A program made the position numbers and the translations under genes. Positions 60,453 to 64,000 of a stretch of DNA of 64,000 nt are shown here, one piece after another. This DNA comes from Streptomyces platensis (GTDB lineage: Bacteria; Actinomycetota; Actinomycetes; Streptomycetales; Streptomycetaceae). The stretch covers positions 5,890,001-5,954,000 of the forward strand of contig NZ_CP023691.1 of the NCBI RefSeq assembly GCF_008704855.1, given 5' to 3'. Below the pieces are notes generated by a model. It made no database searches. It saw nothing but the letters and a program-made list of their open reading frames with translations, and was not told the origin of the DNA. Positions within the stretch are counted from its first letter, which is position 1, and the number at the start of each line of letters is the position of its first letter.

Positions 60453-60941
60453 CTACGGCACGGACGGCAGCCCCAACAGCGCCCGCACCCGGGCGTACTT
60501 CGCCGTCAGCCGCTCGCGCGTCGGCGCGTCCAGTACGGCCAGCCGGTCCGGATCGGCGTTGTGCGCCAGATCGGCCTCCTTGACCAGCAGCGCCCCCGGC
60601 GTGGCCAGAATGCGTGCGGTGTACTCCTCGACCGGTTCGCCCGCCCGCTTGGTGACGGCCAGGATCATCGCCTTGACCGCCTCGCTCAGCGCCGCACCGG
60701 CCAGCCACTCCTCGCTCAGCGCGCCGTCCTCGACCGCGTCATGCAGCCAGGCGGCGGCGATCTGCTCGTCACTGCCGCCCCGTTCGCGTACGCCCGTCGC
60801 GACCGCGGCGAGATGCTCGGCATACGGGCGGCCCGCCTTGTCCGTCTGCCCCGAGTGCACGCGCCGGGCCAGCGCCTCCACTTCGGCCAGGGACAGCAGC
60901 GGGGGCAGGGCGGGTTCCATGGGTGGGATCGCGTCAGCCAT
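60453..60941 (-). CDS. HD-domain hydrolase (SpoT/MESH1-like)
   Basis: A 162-residue HD-superfamily hydrolase. The H...HD...D set is in RRVHSGQTDKAGRPYAEHLAAVA, AAAWLHDAVEDGAL and KEADLAHNADPDRL. The KxGxPYxxHxxxVA and LHDxVED blocks match the (p)ppGpp hydrolase domain of RelA/SpoT and its stand-alone MESH1-like form. There is no synthetase domain. It may hydrolyse alarmone-like nucleotides; this is inferred from motif order. The ATG at 60941 matches the conserved part. Cytoplasmic. Confidence 0.85.
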   Translation of the reverse strand: MADAIPPMEPALPPLLSLAEVEALARRVHSGQTDKAGRPYAEHLAAVATGVRERGGSDEQIAAAWLHDAVEDGALSEEWLAGAALSEAVKAMILAVTKRAGEPVEEYTARILATPGALLVKEADLAHNADPDRLAVLDAPTRERLTAKYARVRALLGLPSVP

Positions 60942-61042
60942 AAGGCCATTGTGACGCGGAGGGGCAGGTGAGGCGTGGGCGGCCGGGGCGAACGGGCCAT
61001 CGAGGAAGGCCCCGGCGACCAAGGCCAGGCGGCCAAGGCGTC

Positions 61043-62497
61043 TCAGCGCACCGCCGCCGCCATCACCGCCCGTGCGATCGGCGCCGCGCTGCCCCCGCCG
61101 CTGATGTCCGCGCGGTCGGCGGCCGCGTCCTCGACCACCACGGCCACCGCCACGGCCGGCTCGTAGCTGTCCTTCGCCCGCGCCCAGGAGATGAACCAGG
61201 CGTACGGCGTCCCCTCGTTGCGCACCCCGTGCTGCGCGGTACCGGTCTTTCCGCCGACCGTGACGCCCTTGATGGCGGCCCGTTTGCCGCTGCCGTGCGC
61301 GACCACGTCGATCATCATGTCCTGGATCTGCTGGGCGGTGACCGGGCCGATCACCTGGCGGGTGGGCCGGTGCGGACCGGCCGCGATCATGACCCCCCTG
61401 GCATCGGTCACCTTGTCGACGAGCGTCGGCGGCGCCAGCCGGCCCCCGTTGGCGACCGTTGCCGAGACCATCGCCATCTGGAGCGGCGTGGCAGCGGTGT
61501 CGTACTGCCCGATGGCGGACAGCGCGACCTGCGAGGCATCCATCCGGGTATCGAAGTTGCTCGGCGCGACCGGCGACGGGATACGCAGCCCGGGGTCGTT
61601 GAAGCCGAACCGCCGGGCCATGCCGACCATGTCCCGCAGCCCGATCTCGGCGCCGAGCCGCGCGAAGACGGTGTTGCAGGAGGCCCGGAAGGCGTCCTTC
61701 AGCGGGGCGTCCTCGCAGCCCTCCGCGGCATTGCCGAGCAGGGTGGCGGTGCCGGGCAGCGGGTAGGGATCGGGCGAGTCCGTCCGGGCGTCGATATCGG
61801 TGACCTCGCCGCTCTCCAGCGCGGCCGCCGCGGTGACGACCTTGAAGGTGGAGCCGGGCGGATAGGTCTCCTGAAGCGCCCGGTTGAGCATCGGCCGCGG
61901 CCCGGCGGCGTTCAGCCGGTGCCAGGCCGCGCCGACCGCGCCGTCGTTGCCGGACAGCTCACCGGGGTCGTACGAGGGCGTGCTCACCAGCGCCAGGACC
62001 TTCCCCGTACGCGGCTCGATCGCGGCCACCGCTCCCTTCTTTCCGCCCAGCCCGTCGAACGCGGCGCGCTGCATCCGGGGGTCGATGGTGGTGTGCACGC
62101 TGCCGCCCGGCCGGTGGGTGCGGGTCAGCTGGTCCCACCAGGGGAAGGTGGCGAGCCGGTCGTCGAAGCCGGAGAGGACGCCGTCCTCGGCGCTCTCCAG
62201 CAGCGAGGTCCCGTAGGTCTGCGAGGAGTAGCCGGTGACCGGTGCGTACAACGGTCCGTCGGTGTAGGTGCGCTCGTAGCGCAGCCGCCCGCCGCTGTCC
62301 CGGGAGCCGGTGACCGGCCGTCCCGCGACGAGCACGGCCCCGCGCGGCTGCTCGTAACGGGCGATCACTCCCCGGCGGTTGGCCGTATTGGCGCCGTAGC
62401 GCTCCGTCTCGAAGACCTGCACCCGCGCCGCGTTGACCAGGAGTGCGACAAGGAGCAGAAAGGAGAACGCGGCGGTGTGCCGAATACAGCGGATCAA
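61043..62497 (-). CDS. pbpA: Class B penicillin-binding protein (PbpA-type transpeptidase)
   Basis: A 484-residue class B PBP. A single N-terminal membrane helix (FSFLLLVALLVNAARV) anchors it outside the membrane. Transpeptidase motifs are complete: STFK with Ser216, SCN in ASCNTVFA, and KTGTAQ with Lys417. It cross-links peptidoglycan. It overlaps the upstream FtsW/RodA-type gene by four bases (ATGA), the usual SEDS-PBP pair of actinobacteria. In Streptomyces this locus lies near pkn/fha regulatory genes beyond the window edge, which cannot be seen here. Confidence 0.94.
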   Translation of the reverse strand: MIRCIRHTAAFSFLLLVALLVNAARVQVFETERYGANTANRRGVIARYEQPRGAVLVAGRPVTGSRDSGGRLRYERTYTDGPLYAPVTGYSSQTYGTSLLESAEDGVLSGFDDRLATFPWWDQLTRTHRPGGSVHTTIDPRMQRAAFDGLGGKKGAVAAIEPRTGKVLALVSTPSYDPGELSGNDGAVGAAWHRLNAAGPRPMLNRALQETYPPGSTFKVVTAAAALESGEVTDIDARTDSPDPYPLPGTATLLGNAAEGCEDAPLKDAFRASCNTVFARLGAEIGLRDMVGMARRFGFNDPGLRIPSPVAPSNFDTRMDASQVALSAIGQYDTAATPLQMAMVSATVANGGRLAPPTLVDKVTDARGVMIAAGPHRPTRQVIGPVTAQQIQDMMIDVVAHGSGKRAAIKGVTVGGKTGTAQHGVRNEGTPYAWFISWARAKDSYEPAVAVAVVVEDAAADRADISGGGSAAPIARAVMAAAVR

Positions 62498-64000
62498 CGG
62501 CCCGCCTCCGGTGACGCGGCGTCATCGGCGGAGGCGGGGGGCGGGGCGGTCGGGGGGTGGTGCCGGGATGGGGGCTGAGTCCGGGCCTGGGACCGCATCG
62601 GCTTCAGAAAGCCCACCACCCAGCTCCGCGCCCCGAACCCCACGTCACTTCCCCCGTCCTGCGCCACAAGGCTCCTCTCCGGACTCCCTGACGAGGCGGC
62701 CGCCCCCGCCCCACTACGGCTCCCCGAAACCACTCCGCTACGACTCCCCGCCCCGTTCCCCGCAGCACCACTCCCCGCGGGACTCCCCGTCGCACCCCCC
62801 AATCCGCTCCCCGAACCGTTCCCGGCGCCTCCCCCCTCCGGCCGTGGTGTCCGCGCCCGATCACTGATCCGCAACAGCAGCGCGATGATGATCCAGTTCG
62901 TGACGACGGACGACCCGCCCTGCGCCAGAAACGGCATCGCCATCCCCGTCAGCGGAATCAGCCCCGTCACCCCGCCCGCGATGACGAAGACCTGAAGGGC
63001 GGGCAGCGCCGCCAGCCCCACGGCCAGCAGGCTGCCGAACGGATCCCGCAGTCCGAGCGCGGCCCGGTAGCCGCGGGCCACCAGCAGCGCGTACAGCAGG
63101 AACAGCGCGGTCAGCCCGGCCAGCCCGAGTTCCTCGCCGTAGGTCGCCAGGATGAAGTCGGACTTCATGGCGAAGCCGATCAGATACGAGTGGCCCTGGC
63201 CGAGGCCGGTGCCGAGCATCCCGCCCGCCGCGAACGCGAACAGCGACTGGGCGAGCTGACCGGGCCCCCGGCCCGCCGCGATACCGGCGAACGGATGCTG
63301 CCAGTCCTCGACCCGGCTGTGCACATGCGGCTCCAGCGTGCCGACGGCGGCCGCCCCGACGCCGGCCAGGATCAGCCCGACCGCGATCCATCCGGTCCGC
63401 CCGGTGGCCACGTACAACAGAACGACAAAGATCCCGAAGAACAGGAGCGAGGTGCCCAGATCCCGCTCCAGCACCAGCACCGCGACGCTGATCAGCCAGA
63501 TCGCGACGATCGGTCCGAGCACCCGGCCGGTGGGGAGCCGCAGCCGCCCCATCCGGCGTCCCGTGTGGGCCAGCGCGCTGCGGTTGGCGGCCAGATAGGC
63601 CGCGAAGAAGACGGTGATCAACACCTTGGCGAACTCGCCCGGCTGAATGGAAAATCCGGCGATACGGATCCAGATCTTCGCCCCGTTGATCGCGGGAAAG
63701 AGAATCGGCGCAGCCATGAGCAGCAGCGCGAGCGCCGCACAGACATAGGCGTACCGCTGGAGCACACGGTGGTCGCGCAACAGCACCACCACCGCGATGA
63801 AGAGCCCGACGCCGACCGTCGACCACATCAGCTGGGTGGGCGCGGCATGGTCGGCCGGGGTGTCCAGATCGAGCCGGAAGATCAGCACCAGCCCGAGCCC
63901 GTTGAGCAGTACGGCGGTGGGCAACAGCAGCGGATCGGCATACGGGGCGCGGAAGCGGACGGCGAGATGCGCGAGCAGCGCGAGCCCGGCGAGCCCCGCC
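62494..64000 (-). CDS. FtsW/RodA/SpoVE-type SEDS glycosyltransferase (5' end outside window)
   Basis: A polytopic SEDS protein; the frame is open to the window edge, so the N-terminus is missing. Conserved blocks are GAKIWIRIAGFSIQPGEFAKVLITVFFAAYLA, VLVLERDLGTSLLFFGIFVVLLYVA, FGLGQGHSYLIGF-type GTGLGQGHSY, KSDFILATYGEELGLAGL, and PLTGMAMPFLAQGGSSVVTNWI. It polymerises glycan strands from lipid II with its cognate class B PBP, encoded next and overlapped by four bases. The C-terminal ~115 residues (from RTPRPEGGG) are Gly/Ser/Ala-rich and probably disordered, an unusual long tail. Confidence 0.9.
   Translation of the reverse strand, partial: AGLAGLALLAHLAVRFRAPYADPLLLPTAVLLNGLGLVLIFRLDLDTPADHAAPTQLMWSTVGVGLFIAVVVLLRDHRVLQRYAYVCAALALLLMAAPILFPAINGAKIWIRIAGFSIQPGEFAKVLITVFFAAYLAANRSALAHTGRRMGRLRLPTGRVLGPIVAIWLISVAVLVLERDLGTSLLFFGIFVVLLYVATGRTGWIAVGLILAGVGAAAVGTLEPHVHSRVEDWQHPFAGIAAGRGPGQLAQSLFAFAAGGMLGTGLGQGHSYLIGFAMKSDFILATYGEELGLAGLTALFLLYALLVARGYRAALGLRDPFGSLLAVGLAALPALQVFVIAGGVTGLIPLTGMAMPFLAQGGSSVVTNWIIIALLLRISDRARTPRPEGGGAGNGSGSGLGGATGSPAGSGAAGNGAGSRSGVVSGSRSGAGAAASSGSPERSLVAQDGGSDVGFGARSWVVGFLKPMRSQARTQPPSRHHPPTAPPPASADDAASPEAGR

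Noticed and set aside
62680..62870. CTCCCCG-type imperfect repeats as a CRISPR or tandem-repeat locus
   Set aside because: The units are irregular and lie in the coding tail of the SEDS gene; there is no repeat-spacer regularity.

Overview
The window is a GC-rich actinobacterial chromosome segment, almost certainly from Streptomyces. The evidence is third-position GC bias throughout, a nickel superoxide dismutase with its maturation peptidase, a fused actinobacterial KGD-type 2-oxoglutarate dehydrogenase, a HAIR-like box in front of lon, a complete conservon (cvnABCD), and a rare TTA (bldA-type) codon in a long accessory gene. No rRNA, tRNA, CRISPR array, transposase or integrase was seen.

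Layout. 0-11 kb: end of a methyltransferase, a HAD-like protein, sodN/sodX, a CGNR regulator facing a methyltransferase, an acidic/polar amino acid ABC transporter (ATPase, permease, lipoprotein), malic enzyme, a quinone-reductase-like dehydrogenase, HutD, and a small HTH/Clp-N-domain pair with two tandem operators. 11-16.5 kb: an SCO6745-like protein, a serine hydrolase, a DUF4097/PadR operon with its own palindrome, and small secreted or hypothetical proteins.

16.5-28.8 kb is the standout: a rightward run encoding a Trypco1-like protein, a trypsin/VMAP-C-like protein, a MoxR ATPase, a SAV_2336/vWA-TPR protein, a 72-residue FxsA-like peptide, a radical SAM/SPASM maturase, and a TIR-like/NB-ARC/TPR protein. 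Together these look like an NTP-dependent conflict or signalling system joined to a cyclophane-type RiPP cassette. The peptide lacks the usual C-terminal FxSxx and ends in a Tyr-Tyr-Glu-Asp segment instead.

28.9-37.3 kb: kgd, a two-component system, a spermidine-synthase-like protein, a rhomboid-like protein and a small membrane protein. 37.3-40.8 kb: a lower-GC patch with type VII secretion-like proteins, probably accessory. 40.9-48 kb: DUF1877, a Cys-rich pentapeptide-repeat protein, lon, a GH25 lysozyme, a MarR regulator and a PP2C-like protein.

48.2-54.3 kb: conservon cvnABCD with overlapping genes, followed by a styrene/indole-monooxygenase-type flavoprotein. 54.3-60.9 kb: a large hairpin, a TetR/AurF-like oxygenase operon facing a second diiron protein across TetR-type operators, an alpha/beta hydrolase facing a MarR regulator across a 19-bp palindrome, an ABC ATPase and an HD hydrolase. 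61.0-64.0 kb: PbpA-type transpeptidase and a FtsW/RodA-type glycosyltransferase that runs off the window.

All calls come from reading the sequence and recalled family knowledge; no database search was run. Start codons were chosen by Shine-Dalgarno match and recalled family length and are uncertain where stated.
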